Positions 22,489 to 34,881 of a stretch of 64,000 nt of DNA are shown one piece after another; the first letter of the stretch is position 1, and every line of letters begins with the position of its first letter. The position numbers and the translations under genes are program-made. Below the pieces are notes generated by a model, which saw nothing but the letters and a program-made list of their open reading frames with translations, did no database searches and had not been told where the DNA came from. Where the stretch lies: the NCBI RefSeq assembly GCF_954871325.1, contig NC_088776.1, positions 33,528,508 through 33,592,507 on the forward strand, in the 5' to 3' direction. This stretch comes from Gordionus sp. m RMFG-2023 (lineage: Eukaryota; Nematomorpha; Gordioida; Chordodea; Parachordodidae).

Positions 22489-23590
22489 CCCAGTCCTTCA
22501 GCATCGTAGTTTACTAGTCAACATTGAATACGCCTAAAAATCTACGTTCTAGAGTCCGATTTTTCATCTAGTGATTTAACATACTATATTGCTGAATCGC
22601 ATTTTATATGATTTTCCTTAGGATGCCTCCATTTGATTGAATGTTTAATTTATAAATTTATAAGAGAAAGTGGCCCTACTAAATCGCTCTTTAGAACATA
22701 AATAAAAAAAAATAGAGCCTTAAGCCTAAATGTACAGGAACTCATGTTACAACAGAGAAAATATTATTTTTATTCTGTCTGTAAGTTGTGGTTAACATGG
22801 TAATCGTATTTATTCTATTTTTAATATATTTTATTTACCTTCAAATCTTCCTTATCTTAAAAAAAACCATTCTTTTATCTTAAAATATATATTTTAAAAT
22901 TTATCCAAAACTTCCATAAATATCTGACAGGATAGATTCTAAATCGCGAAACGCTAAAAATTAGGAATCGTTTAATCTACTAGAAAAATTTAAAAGTAAT
23001 TTTGAAAATAATATTAATATATGCTAGAATTTTTTTAAAGCTATTTAGAACGGTAATTTATCGGGAAAATATTCCATTCTTTTTACAATTCTTAAATTCT
23101 AACAAATTTTTTTTGAGAAATTTCACAACTCCTATTAATTTTTTTTTTAAATAAAATATTTGGAAGATTTTTTAATAAAGGGAAAAAAATTTACTACAAA
23201 AAAAAATCATTATACTTTTGAGCATTTTTTTTTCTTATAAAAAAATTGATATTATAAATTTATAATTATTCCCCAGTGACTGAGTAGTTATAATTATTTT
23301 ATTCTAGTTAAATTTACAAGTGTAACCTTCAATTTGTTTTGCTTATTTTTTTTCTTTAGATTATTCTGATTGAAATATAACTTATAAATATTTCTTTTAC
23401 ATTTCTAAAATCCCCAATTTAAGAAGGGGGGGGGTGAATAAACTGAAAAAGCAGCGAGGTTTGTTGGTTAAGGATAGTTAGTCTTCAAGATTTTGCAATG
23501 GGAGAGAGAGGTATTGAATTTATTCTGAACCTTTTTTGTCAGGCCTCAGCTGAGTTACACTTAGCTTTTAAATAATATTAGTTATCATAG
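22489..23590. other. A+T-rich gene-free stretch
   Basis: A G-run lies at 23426-23434. At 23447-23530 a TGGTTAAGGATAGTTAG-like start hints at a tRNA-derived repeat but lacks a proper B box. Nothing else is recognisable. Confidence 0.35.
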
Positions 23591-23820
23591 CGTCGTTCTA
23601 GAATTGGAGGGCTCCACTCGACATTTTCAAAAATTTTAAGTTAGAAGTGGGTAATAACTTATTTATTCCCTATATATATATAAATAAAAAATATTATTTT
23701 TTCCAAAGTTATTCTCAAAATTTATCAATAACTTTTTCCTGTACTTTATTTTAAACTTTAATGTTGTTTTTCTCATTTTAAACATTTGCGCAAGTGGAGC
23801 ATTCCAATTCTAGACCGACG
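23591..23820. mobile_element. MITE-like element with CGTCG...CGACG ends
   Basis: A 230-bp element whose left end CGTCGTTCTAGAATTGGAG mirrors its right end (CGTCGGTCTAGAATTGGAA on the other strand). The inverted similarity goes on with GCTCCACT and AAATTTTAA-rich sequence. No convincing target duplication and no coding sequence. Superfamily not assigned. Confidence 0.75.
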
Positions 23821-23929
23821 ACATTTTATTTTGAACTTTTTTATTCATTTTTGGGGAGAAGGAGTGGAATTACAGTAGGATTATATTTGTATAATATGGT
23901 ATTTTTAAATAAATTATAAATTTCCCAAG

Positions 23930-24560
23930 AAGGGAGTCGTTTCTTTCCTTACGCAATAGATTAATTCATATGATAATCATATGGAAATGGTCACATTTTT
24001 TCATTAGCTATTTTCACCTTTACTGATGGTTATCTTACTCGTTTTTTCCTTTTATGAGATTCATACAATCATTTTATACATATACTATGATGACATGTTT
24101 CACTATTTCATTTTTTTTGATTTTCCTTTTTCTCTCACCAAATAGTCATCTGTTTTTTCATCACATACCATCATAGTCCTCATGCAGATCCTTTTATCGG
24201 GACCATCATCAAGCTCTCCAATATCTTAGTATTATGAACATGATCTTTGCCTTCACGCCCTCCACCTTAACATCCTCATTTCCAATTGCTCTTCTCTTTT
24301 TCAGCGCCCACGTCTGTGTTCCATTAGGATAATGTGACATATCACCTAATTACATAATTTGCCCGTTAGAGTAAGAGGCATATAGCATCCGTAAGATTTC
24401 TCCATTTCATTTAGCTCACATTTATATTTAATTTCATTTCCCTTTCAATGCCTAGTTCTAGTTGTATCGTGGATCCTAAACATTTATAACTATCTATATT
24501 TTAGCGTTCATTTTCCGATGCTCTTCATATATTCCATTTTATCCCTATTTACTCTCAAAC
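23930..24560 (-). pseudogene. LINE remnant, C-terminal end of an RTE-like reverse transcriptase ORF
   Basis: Read on the minus strand, the remnant gives KMEYMKSIGK, then YKCLGSTIQLELGIEREM, KWRNLTDAICLLL, a degraded WNTDVGAEKE region, and RICMRTMMVCDEKTDDYLV with a basic stretch. The order FKYLGSTIQ ... W..W.....IC ... LYG.E.W ... RW.GHV.R is the familiar end of RTE-type endonuclease-reverse transcriptase ORFs (family knowledge). Frame changes are frequent. The endonuclease and catalytic RT parts are missing, so it is a fragment. No poly(A) or simple-repeat tail was identified. Confidence 0.65.
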
Positions 24561-26379
24561 CATATTATAATTTAAAAAAATATTATAATCGATTTTTAAT
24601 TTACTTCATTTTTCCGCTTATAACATATTCATATTAATTTTAATTTTGTAAATCTGAATCTTATTTATTTACTAATTATAATATTTCTAGATATTTTATA
24701 AAAGTATTTATTTTACAATATAATATAATGTATTATTGATGTAAATGTAAATGATATTTAGTTATAAACATAAACCAACTTTTATCGATATCTCGTTAAA
24801 GTATTTTCAAGTAGAATATAGTGTGTTTATTATAGTAGTAATTTAAAATTGTTTTCGTTTTAGCAAGATCTTTATATTTTAATCGTAATGATTGAGTATT
24901 AATTTAATTCTTTTTATTTGAATATCGAATATACGAATAATCCGATAATGATATATTCGCCATTATAATTTAATGGGATATTTGATTCGAAAATCGGATC
25001 ACTAATGGAGAGCTCTTCATTTGACTTAAATATAGAATCATCAATTATATCGGGAGAGTTTTGTTTTGTTTGATTCCGGTAAATAAAAATCTAAAAGCAT
25101 ACAAAAAAAATGTGTTTTCAATTTTTGCAATCATGATTTTTGAGGTTTTTTTCTAAAATTAATTTTTTTTTCATAAAGAAGTACATAAAATAAAATTTAA
25201 ATTAGGATATTTATTTACACATTAACATTTTTAGATGAGATGAGATTATAACTTTAAACAATGTTTTTAAATTTAATATAAAAGAAGGTTTATAATGAAA
25301 ATGCGCATAAATCATAATCATTATAATACAGTAGTAAAGCTAAACATATTCCGTGCAACAACCTCATTTAAGCATATTTTGTGCAAAAAATTCTTTTCGT
25401 TTTTATTATATATTGGAGAAAAAAAGGGAATTTTCAATAATTTGAGCGGAAATTTTCAGTGTTCAATCACTCGGGTCTTATTAGCTGATAGAAAGTAAGA
25501 ATCATTATTGCGTTTTAATAGTATCTTTAAACAATTTTTATTTAGTTTGTAAATATGTTTCATATAAATCATTTCATTTATAAAATCTTCTTAGTTTTCG
25601 AATAAAGAATAAAAAACTTTTGAACTTCAAATGTTTAAATCAAACAATATAATTATGTAATAAATTAACACTCTTTAAAAAAAATATGGCTATTAATTTA
25701 AAAGGGAAGAAGATATGATAAAACCTTTATAAATGACCATTCAGTTATGTTTACTTTTTTTGCCAAAGATAATAAATTGCTCATTATATAAAATCCTTCT
25801 ATAATTAATACAGATCTCCTAAGCATCGACTCTCATATTTACTTTATGGAAAACTATGTAGATGTTGTCGTATTTAGAGGTTTTATTATGATGCATAATA
25901 ATAATAATTTTATATTATTATAATTTATGTAAATTTAAACAAATTTACAAAAATATATAAATAAATATCAAATTTCATAATAAATTTTAAATATTTATTA
26001 ATAAATAAATAGAGTACAACTCTCAAAGGCGCCTATATGAATATAATAATATATATTAAGACAGAATAGATAAGTTTAATCTATTCTGATTATGTTCTGG
26101 CCAATTTGTAATATGTTGTGAACTATCTTGTAATTTCTTTATTTTTAAACAATGCATGCAAAAAGAAAATACTAAAAAAAATGAAGCCTTTTATTTTCCA
26201 TTTTTTATAGGCGTCGTCCCCGCTCTAGGAAAAAGAGAAATCGTGCTACATAAGCCTAAATTTAATTCGAGCATACGCCTAAAATATTTTCTGGCAAAAT
26301 ATTTAATTAACACGAATGAATTCACAATTTATAAAAATTTTTATGGAAAATATATATTATATTATCGAGAAGACTCCTA
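24561..26379. other. A+T-rich gene-free stretch
   Basis: TTCGAATATCGAATATACG-type repeats occur at 24918-24990. Open frames at 25295-25498 and 26156-26380 have no recognisable family and are probably chance. Nothing else seen. Confidence 0.4.
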
Positions 26380-27496
26380 GACATAAAGACTCGGACAAAA
26401 GTACATGAACAAAAATACCCCCAAGACGGGCAAAAATATCATCGATTTAAAAAAACTTAATTGTTTCCAACATGTGTTAATCTTTACCAAAATAATATTT
26501 AGCTGATGATAATGCTCAGCACCGGTGCACTGTTTTTACATAAATTTTTATTAAAAGCGAGAAATAAAGGGATAATGTTATTTATGAAAATTATTTGACA
26601 TTTGGTAAATAATAAATATGAAAATTTTTTTTTCTAATGACAGCTGGTAGGTCAGTGGGTTGAGAGATATCAAGTAAAGTAAAGGATCGATTATTAGATT
26701 CCAGTTTTAGCTACTTTTGGGGATCCCTTCATCTGACCCACGAGCATTTAGCTAGGAATTAGAGAAATGATAGCTAGGATAGCACGGATAGGGGGAAAGG
26801 TTAATATACTTAAGTGATGTAATGAGTAATAGGCTAAATTAATACATCTAAACTATGTTTATGCGTTCAATTACCACCAGGACCCCCCCCCCAATTTTCG
26901 GGATTTGTTTTTCTAAAGCTTGTCAGCACAAGCAGTTAGCGAGTAGTTGGTAGCTAACGAGCACGGATATGGGGATAGAGTTAATATATATTTTAAGAAT
27001 AAGGGTTTAATAAAATTTTTTCATTAAATTTTTAAATACTTAATTTTATGAATATTTTAGAGTATGATGTTAGAGGTAATGCATTTTAACTGTCCTGTGT
27101 TTATGTATTATTCATAGCGAGACACATTTTCAGGATTTTTTGAAGAATGCAAGCACCAGTTAGCCGAGGGTTAGAGAGCAGCAAGCCATACTCACATAGT
27201 AGTAGGGTTAATATATATTAAAAATGGTTTAATAAAATTTAATCATTGTTTAGATTACTATATTTATGAAGTAATGAAAACCAAGGTTTGTAACAGATTA
27301 TCATAAATGTATCATTTAAATATTCGATTTTTTTTACCCTTGATATCTAAATATAAAATAAATTAATAATTATTTCTAAAAATTATTCACCTTTCTAAGA
27401 ATTTAAAATTTTTTAAGAGGTAAATTTTTGTCCGGTATCTTTTATATCTGACGGTGTTTCGGTGTCTTTTTGTCCGAGGGTACTTTTTGGTCTATT
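26380..27496. mobile_element. Unclassified repeat element, copy 1, with CGGACAAAAA-type inverted ends
   Basis: The left end contains CTCGGACAAAAGTACATG and AACAAAAATACC. The right end on the other strand contains CCTCGGACAAAAAGACACC and CGGACAAAAAT. Inside, a block like GCAGTTAGC..AGGATTAGAGA..GAGCACGGATA followed by GGGTTAATATATATT recurs near 26747, 26930 and 27150, so the body is itself built of ~200-bp diverged subrepeats. Copy 2 follows after about 90 bp. No transposase recognised; superfamily unknown. Confidence 0.6.
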
Positions 27497-27587
27497 TGTT
27501 GAGAACATTTATCGTGATTTATTATTATAATTAAGCTCGAATTTTTATAAATATTAAACATTATGTTGTATTATATTATAGGTGATT

Positions 27588-29262
27588 TGACAGAAGTGTA
27601 ATTAAGACCCGAACAAAATTATTCCTCTGACAAAATGACTGGACAAAAATACCCAAATTTTAATAATTTTTTAAAGCTAAGAAAAGGGAAAATTTTTAAA
27701 AAAATATTAATTTCTTTCACACATATGTTTCAATCTTCACTAAAAAATATTTGGCTAATAATAATATACAGCCGATGTGCGCTGTTTATACATAAATTTG
27801 TATAAAAAAATGCGCATACGTGAACTAATGTGCTAATGTTATTTACAGTTGAGACTATAAAAGAAAACAAGTTTTAATTAAAAATTATATGTAGTTTGGT
27901 AAATAATTTATAAATATATATAAAAGTGAAGATGGGCGGTTTGATTTCCATTGGGTATATATTTTTCAGGATACCTTTAGCACGAGCAGTTAACTAAGGA
28001 TTAGAGAAATGGTAACTGAACAGCAGGGATGGTGGTGAGTTTAATATATTTACAAATGGTACACGTTAAAAAGAAATACTCAATTTTTATAGATCTTTTT
28101 AAAACACCAAGTGATGTAATGGATAAGAAGCAAGGTAGAACCTGAAAAGATTTCATAGAAGAATGAGAATGGTTCAGCCCATGCAGAGTTATAATTTATA
28201 TTCTTTGGATTTTTGGATTTTAAATATTGGTTTTTGGATTAAATTTCTATAAGGCTGGTAATAATATAAAATAATGCAAAGAAACTATGAAAAGATACAA
28301 TATACTTCACTATTTAATATATTGCAAATAATTGTTTAAAGTTTTTGTTAAATATTTTAAAATTATTCACAGTTTATCTAATAGGTGTTTGATTTCCTTT
28401 TATATTTTTCGGGTGCCAAGATCTTGCATAAATATTTTTTTGTAAAATTGGAGCCGGGCAAAATATATAAATTGGGCCTCGCTTAGGTCGTATAAATATG
28501 AATTTACACGACTTTCTGTGTTTGGGCGTTCCATTTTTGGCGGCACCAATTTTAAGGAATTCACTTTGCTGAAACTAGCATCACGAGCAGTTAGCCAATG
28601 CTCAATAGATGAAGGAATTTTTCAGGAATATTTTAAAGGAGTGAATTATAATGGGCAAGAACATGGGTTAATGCATTTAACTAAATGAGTTTTATTTCCG
28701 GCTGAACCTATTTTTCAGTAACTTTTTTCTGAAGCAAGAACCAGCAGTTATCTAAGGATTAAAGAAAGCAGCAAGCTTGCACAGACACGCTAGTAGGGTT
28801 AATATATATTTAAAAAAGGGTATAGAATTTAGTCGTTAAAATTTTAAAATAAATACTCAATTTTTTAAGAATATTTAAAAGCATTGGTTTAATACGTTAT
28901 AATGCATCTGAGAAATCACGTGTTATGCATTTAATTTTCGAAGGGACTCATTTTTAGGATATCTTTTACTTAGCAAATAAGTATTAGGAGTAAGTTTAGA
29001 GGGGTGCAAATATATAACAAATGGTTTGATAAATTTAATCATTATTTAGTAGATTACTACATTATGATACGAGCCTATAGAAAAAGATTCTTATCTGATT
29101 ATCACAAATTGATCGCAAATATACTTTTTCCCCTATGACCAAATTGCTATTTTTTTCTACAATATTTCCGCTTTCTTTAAAATTAAAATTGGGATATCTT
29201 TGTCCAATATTTTTATCTGGTATCTTTTTACACTATATGTTTAGCTGGGCCATTTAAGTTCC
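27588..29262. mobile_element. Unclassified repeat element, copy 2, larger
   Basis: It begins with GACTGGACAAAAATACCC and shares TTCACACATATGTTTCAATC, AATATTTGGCTAATAATAAT and GCTGTTTATACATAAATTT with copy 1. It ends GGGATATCTTTGTCC ... GGTATCTTTTTACAC. The subrepeat block occurs near 27985, 28577, 28736 and, more degraded, 28975, so this copy holds more units than copy 1. The two copies are in the same orientation, so local tandem duplication is as likely as two insertions. Confidence 0.6.
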
Positions 29263-29264
29263 GG

Positions 29265-29466
29265 AATTGTTGTTAAATAGTTCAATTACTAACTAATAAA
29301 TTAATCCAGAAAAATATTACTCAAGCCTGAATTTTCCTTTTAGGTGGAACAAAGTTTAGACATATATTAGCGAAATCTCGAGCCTTGGGCAATATTTTTC
29401 TGGCTAACATATTGAGTCAGATGTTTTAAAAATTGGCTCAAAACGAGTCGTTTTATAATAACACTA
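29265..29466. mobile_element. MITE, family A, next to the 27.6-29.3 kb element
   Basis: TTGTTGTTAAATAGTTCAA opens it, with the family blocks AATCCAGAAAAATATTACTC, AAGCCTGAATTTTCC and GAGCCTTGGGCAATATTTTT. It closes AAACGAGTCGTTTTATAATA and then ACACTA. About 202 bp; the first bases of the left end are changed and no target duplication is left. Confidence 0.75.
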
Positions 29467-29510
29467 ATCTTAATTATGTTTAATTTAAATTTCTATGATT
29501 AAAATTTGTA

Positions 29511-29656
29511 AAAATTATATATAATAATAAAATTATATTAAAAATTATATATAATAATAAAATTATATTAAAAATTATATATAATAATAAAATTATATAT
29601 AATAATAAAATTATATTAAAAATTATATATAATAATAAAATTATATTAAAAATTAT
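29511..29656. repeat. ~30-bp A+T-only tandem repeat
   Basis: The unit AAAATTATATATAATAATAA plus AATTATATTA repeats about five times, with one shortened unit near 29595. Nearly identical copies imply recent slippage or expansion. Confidence 0.9.
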
Positions 29657-29659
29657 AGG

Positions 29660-29820
29660 TACTGAAAATTATGTATAAAGTAATTTTTGATGTTACTAGT
29701 TACTAATGAAATAATAAGTAAATGCAACTAGTTACATTTTTAAGGATACAATAACGGTAACTAGTTACTTTTCAAAAGTACTTTTAACAATACTAATTAC
29801 TATCTCTATACTATATCTTG
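29660..29820. mobile_element. MITE-like repeat with TTACTTTT/AAAAGTA motifs (family C)
   Basis: GATGTTACTAGTTACTAATG, CAACTAGTTACATTTTTAAG, GGTAACTAGTTACTTTTCAA and AAGTACTTTTAACAATACTA follow each other. The same sequence of motifs opens the window (1-150). The right end ACAATACTA resembles a hAT-type terminus, but the left end is not clear. Confidence 0.5.
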
Positions 29821-32800
29821 AGAATAACTCAAGAGTCAATACTCCCAACTTTTTTTTTAAATTGGCTGCAAGTTCCAATTGTGTTTGCACGCCTTTTTAT
29901 AAAAATGTTTCACGAATCATAAATTATATCCTAAAACACAAACTTACTTTGAAATTTTTATTTATACAATTATAAAATTATTATCAATACATAAATATAA
30001 TTTAACGAAATATATGCTGGACCCTTGAAATGATCTTCCCTTTTCTTGTATACAATATCTTCTTACACTTACCTAACACTATGATTTTCTCTTACTATAA
30101 TTTTTTTTGTTGGTCGAAAGATCCAATAGGTCGTAGCCTATTTTTATAAACTTAAGTCAATAATTCTATTCACAGATCAGGGAAGTTAGGGAGCCTTAAG
30201 AAGATTTTATAAATCTTAGGTAATTAGCCGATATAAAGCGTTTTGCGAGCGAGCTTTGTCTTGCACAAAGATCATGTTTAATCTGCTAACAAAGCATTTT
30301 TTAAGTATAGGATCTTCTTTTGATAATATTTTATTTATAATATAGGCATCTGATTTGGATGATAATGAATTTTTTAATCAATTTGTTTGAATCTAAATAT
30401 TTTATTTTATTGTTTAGAGAGATAAATTTTAAAAAGGCAAGCTTCCACCAATAGTTATCAAACACAATGGGAACATTGAGTCCGTTTTTTGAAAAATTCT
30501 TTGAATCTCCTACAAAAATACCAATCCAATCAAATATTTACATAATTCGTGTTTCGAATCGAATAATTATATTATTAGTATTAGTACGAATTAAATAATT
30601 CCTCATCGTATCCATTCAAATAATAAAAACATTAGATTTGATTCATCGAATATTCGATGCTAGAATTAAATTCCTCAAAAATTTTATCAAAAATGAAAAA
30701 ATGGGCATTAAAATTTAATAAGTGATTTATAGGTGTTGAAGAAAAGTAAAAACTCAGCAAGGAACTCTTAATTAGTCAAATATTTTTGAATATTTATAAA
30801 TAATTTGTTATATTAACAAATAATTTGGAATATTTAGTTATGAATAATTTCTAATATTTATGAATATTTATAAATTATTTCAAATAATACGAATAATTCG
30901 ATCAAAATGAAAAATTTTTTTCCTCAGATAATATATTTTCCTTATTCTCGAATCAAATATTTTGTTATTCGTAAAAAACGAATCTAATCAAATAAAATCG
31001 AATAGTGAATAATTCGTTTTAGGTATAATTTTGAGTTATTTTTTGTTAAATTTTATTCAATTTTCTACAAACGAAAAAAGATTTTGAGGATATTAACGTT
31101 CGAATCCATAATTTTATTTTTAAAAAAATAGTGACTCGTTTTGAAAATATAAAGATTTCAAAACCCCAGTATAATGTATTTAAAAATCTCCAAATGGAAA
31201 CATCTTGAAATAAATTATAAAACCAATTTTTTTACATCTATTCTATTACAATTGTTTGAAAATGTTTCAACAAGTTGGGAATATTAAATTACCGACTTAT
31301 ATTTTGTTTATGTTTACGTATATTATAGTTTATTCTAGTAATATAACTATAAACAAAACTACCTTTTAAAGATAAAAATCATGGAAAAAATGCCATTTTT
31401 TATACCGACCAAAATGTAATATTAATATTACTATATTGGCTATTGAGGTTGTAATTGGATACTTTTTTACAATTTGCTTCTTAAATGAAATATTTATTAC
31501 ACATGATATCCTTGTATCAATAATAAATAAATTGGTTGATAGAATAAAATAATAAATAACTGCACCAATTGGCATTAGCAAGGTGGCCTTGTATTTTTTT
31601 TAGAATATATTCTTTATTCTCCCTGTGATATTTCTTCAATTCATTTTATATTCGCAAATAGAGTGATGATTACTATAGCAATAAGCGATTTTAATTAATT
31701 TTTATTGGTCCCGAGTTGTTATGATTCCTTTAAAAATTATAATTTAGAAATAATGATACAATATATAATTATAATTAGAAAGTTACAAATTATGAAACAA
31801 CAAATTACGGTGTTAATAACAAGTTATTATAACATCATCATAAGTCGAAGGATCTATTGCATAAATTTTACCTATTTCATATTCTAAGCTGCTTATTCTC
31901 AGGGTAGTAACTAGGAAATTTTTTAAAGGAGGTACTGGGAGGGGGGCTTAAAACTATTTTGCATTTTGATAATTGCATATATTGAACGGATTTTATAACC
32001 CTTAATCCATTTCTTATAAAAACAATTCTTCATATTAATTATCACATTTTACATACATTGTAAAAGCTTTTTATTCATTTTTATAGAATATATAACCATA
32101 AAATTAGCTATATCAATTTGTAACAAAGGTTCTATTTTTACCACAAGTTATCCATTCATCTTCGCTAAAGATTTTTTAATTTAAAAACGCGTAGTAGTAG
32201 TATGATTTTTATTGACTAATTATTTTATTTAATCCAATAATGATGAAATTAAAATCAATTATCAATATAAATTGTAGAAGAAATGTCTGTCTAATCAAAT
32301 TTGAGTTACCTTTAAAATCTGAGTTTAACTGCGACTGCCCATTTGGGAAATTTTTATTGATATGCAATTCTTATGTTTTTATGACTCAAAGTTAAATTAC
32401 TTCGAAATAATACATCATGACCCCGAGCCAAATTTATTATTTCAATTAGACAGGTTTTAATATTTAGTAATAATTATAGATAAAAAATAGTAAATTTTAG
32501 CATATTTTTTTTTATTGCTAAAATTAAAATATAAAAAATTTTGCTATATAATTTATTGATATATTAATAATTTTTACCCACATTTCATTGGTTTGTTATG
32601 TAATATTATAAAAGCATCATTTCAATTTTCAAGTGTATTAAAATTTCTCGATTACAAAATTTTTTTAGCACACAAAATTTTTTTTTTATAATGGCTGGCA
32701 TGGCAAACAGGTGTAATGAAAAATCATTATCAAATATTGGTTATCAATATAATCCATGCTCTATAATAATTTTTATTATTCAAAATGTTTTCCAATTTTA

Positions 32801-33746
32801 TTTATAAAGATATAATTTTATAATCGCATCTAGTTCATTAAAAACCGCAGGTATAGCCTGTAACCTGACTCAGTTCGGAGCGGGCCTCGCTAATAAATTA
32901 TTTAAAAATAACGGGTTCTGGGTCTGGACTGAAAATGAAAATTTTCAATCGAATTGGGTAACAATTCGAACATTTGGACTCTACAGGTTTATGGCTCATT
33001 TCGAAATATGTTCGTTTATATTTCTTTCTTTTTTTTTTTCTTATTTCTTTTTTTGTTCTTATTTTTTCATTCCGGTTATTCAATTCGAAACAATCTGAAA
33101 TGTGAATTTTGCTATTTACGAAACCGTTTAAAATATGTCAAATTATATAATTACTAGTTAATAACCCGTATGACGGGGTTGGGGTATAATAAGTTTATAT
33201 GGTACTAAATATACTTTGTTAATATATTTTATAAAAATATTAAAATTTAGGCAAAAAAGAGGTAAATTTGTGAATCACACCTCATAAGATATTCTTAATT
33301 TCTGATTCATTTATCATCGAATAAGGGAGAAAAGTATGATGACCCGTCTTTCTTGAAGGACAAAATGAGAAATATATAACTAAGAGTACCAGAGATCCCG
33401 TTAGTCAGCATTTCTGAGTCCGTCAAAAATGACGGAGAATGAGAATTTTCTCCTTACTCTTATGATAGTTTTTACCTGTTATTTGAAAATTATCCAATTT
33501 TTATTCTTTATAACCCCCTCCCACCTTCAGGTCAGGTCCAATCCATTAAAACTAAGTTTAAATGCTATGTTTTGAGTCAAAATATATTTAAAGCTTTTAC
33601 TTGATACCCATCATTATTATTTGTTAAAATATTACTGATCATCTATGCCTATTTAATATTGAAAAAATTCCCAAACAAGGTCCAAGGCCATAATAATTTG
33701 AAAAAATTTCCACAAGCGTAGCCAATATAATTTATAAAAATATTTT
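29821..33746. other. A+T-rich gene-free stretch with repeat traces
   Basis: Between 30541 and 31020, motifs such as CGAATCGAATAATTATA, TCGAATATTCGATG and ATACGAATAATTCGATC occur on both strands, suggesting a foldback repeat. At 31900 CAGGGTAGTAACTAGG followed by a GGAGGTACTGGGAGGGGGG run looks like one hAT end. Open frames in 31366-31887 and 32898-33157 are short, low-complexity and unconvincing. No gene was recognised. Confidence 0.4.
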
Positions 33747-33955
33747 CCAAGCCCAGCCCGACCCATTATAATTTTAAAAATATTTTCTTAAACCTGGCCA
33801 ACCGATTATAATTTTGAAATTTTTTTCAGCTTCCAATAAAAAAATATTATCCAAGCCCATCCCGACCCATTATAATTTTAAAAAAATTTTCTCAAACCTG
33901 GCCAACCGATAATAATTTTGAAATTGTTTTCCCAAGCCTAAAGCTTCCAATAAAA
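33747..33955. repeat. 104-bp tandem duplication
   Basis: Two head-to-tail units start at 33747 and 33851, each with CCAAGCCCAGCCCGACCCAT (or CCAAGCCCATCCCGACCCAT), then CCTGGCCAACCGAT and AGCTTCCAATAAAA. The unit is made of GGC-rich blocks spaced by A+T-rich text, like the interiors of family B elements. A weaker related unit precedes it near 33680. Confidence 0.85.
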
Positions 33956-34020
33956 AATATAAATATTGATATATTTAAATTACGTTTCATATATAATGAG
34001 AATTGGATTACAAAATTTAA

Positions 34021-34110
34021 TATAGAAGGGGGGTGACTGGAAAGAATGTTTATCTATCAAACGTTATGTCAGTAGTTCGAATCTAGTTGATGTATAAAAA
34101 ATATTTCTAA
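34021..34110 (+). repeat. Possible tRNA-derived SINE head
   Basis: GGGGGTGACTGGAAAGAATG is followed about 35 bases later by AGTAGTTCGAATCTAG, which fits the Pol III B-box pattern GGTTCGANNCC loosely. ATCAAACGTTATGTC between them has the look of an anticodon arm. There is no proper cloverleaf, so this is not a tRNA gene. A similar TTCGAATCC block at 49488 lies in other context. Confidence 0.3.
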
Positions 34111-34603
34111 AAAAAGTTTTATTTTTTAAAAATAAATAATTTACATAAGATGTATATAGTCCCCTTCGATTTATTTAACATTAAGATGATAGGAAAGTTG
34201 ATGCCAAAAATAAAAATTAACATTAAGGTTATACGAAAACGTTCATTTCTTGATTACGGCTATTATATATATATTAGATACTGTAGAACATTGGCGCCGA
34301 TATGGAAGGGTGAAAACGTGCCTTGGCTAGGTGCATGCATTTAATTTTAGCACAGACTTGAAATGTTTATCTCTATGTCCATGCTATTTATATTTTGCTT
34401 CTCATTATTGTCATTCAATTTTGCATTAAGAGGCAACAGTCCTAAGTTTAAAAATGTTGCATTTTAACTGGGTCATGTCCGGACATGTTGTGGGAAAAGA
34501 ACCTGAGAAAAAATTATGGAAAAAAAAATTGAACGGTGTTAGTAAATTTTAATTTTAGTTTCTTGTTATTATTATTATTGTAAAGTAACTTCGACTAAAC
34601 TAA

Positions 34604-34881
34604 CAGTGTTACCTTTTTGAAAAGGAACTTTATTCGTTACTCAAAAGGTAACAAGTAACGACTTAATTTTTTTTTGATAACGATAATGCAAATCGGTAAA
34701 TTATTACAAAAGAACTTTTAATATAATATTCTTATTATCTATGGAGTAAAAATAAATAAAAATATTTATATATATATAATAATTAGCATTTTTTATAAAG
34801 CATTAGTTTTAGTAACGCTCATTTTTATTTCAAACGTAACTAATAGCACCCTTCTTTTTTGAAGTAACGTTTACAGCACTA
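34604..34881. mobile_element. MITE, family C (CAGTGTTAC... ends)
   Basis: The left end CAGTGTTACCTTTTTGAAAA mirrors the right end TTTTTTGAAGTAACG plus TTTACAGCACTA. Between them lie ACTCAAAAGGTAAC, GTAACGACTT and AAACGTAACTAATAGC motifs. About 278 bp, A+T-rich, no coding sequence, no surviving target duplication. Elements with GTTAC-TTTT-AAAA ends are known hAT relatives. Confidence 0.65.

Noticed and set aside
23447-23545. Possible SINE head (TGGTTAAGGATAGTTAG)
   Set aside because: No B box of the right form at the expected distance.
30100-30420. Minus-strand text with a vague transposase look
   Set aside because: No conserved block could be pinned down and frames are too broken to support a family.
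34021-34110. Possible tRNA gene from the TTCGAATC block
   Set aside because: No acceptor stem or proper D arm can be folded; at best a SINE-like relic.
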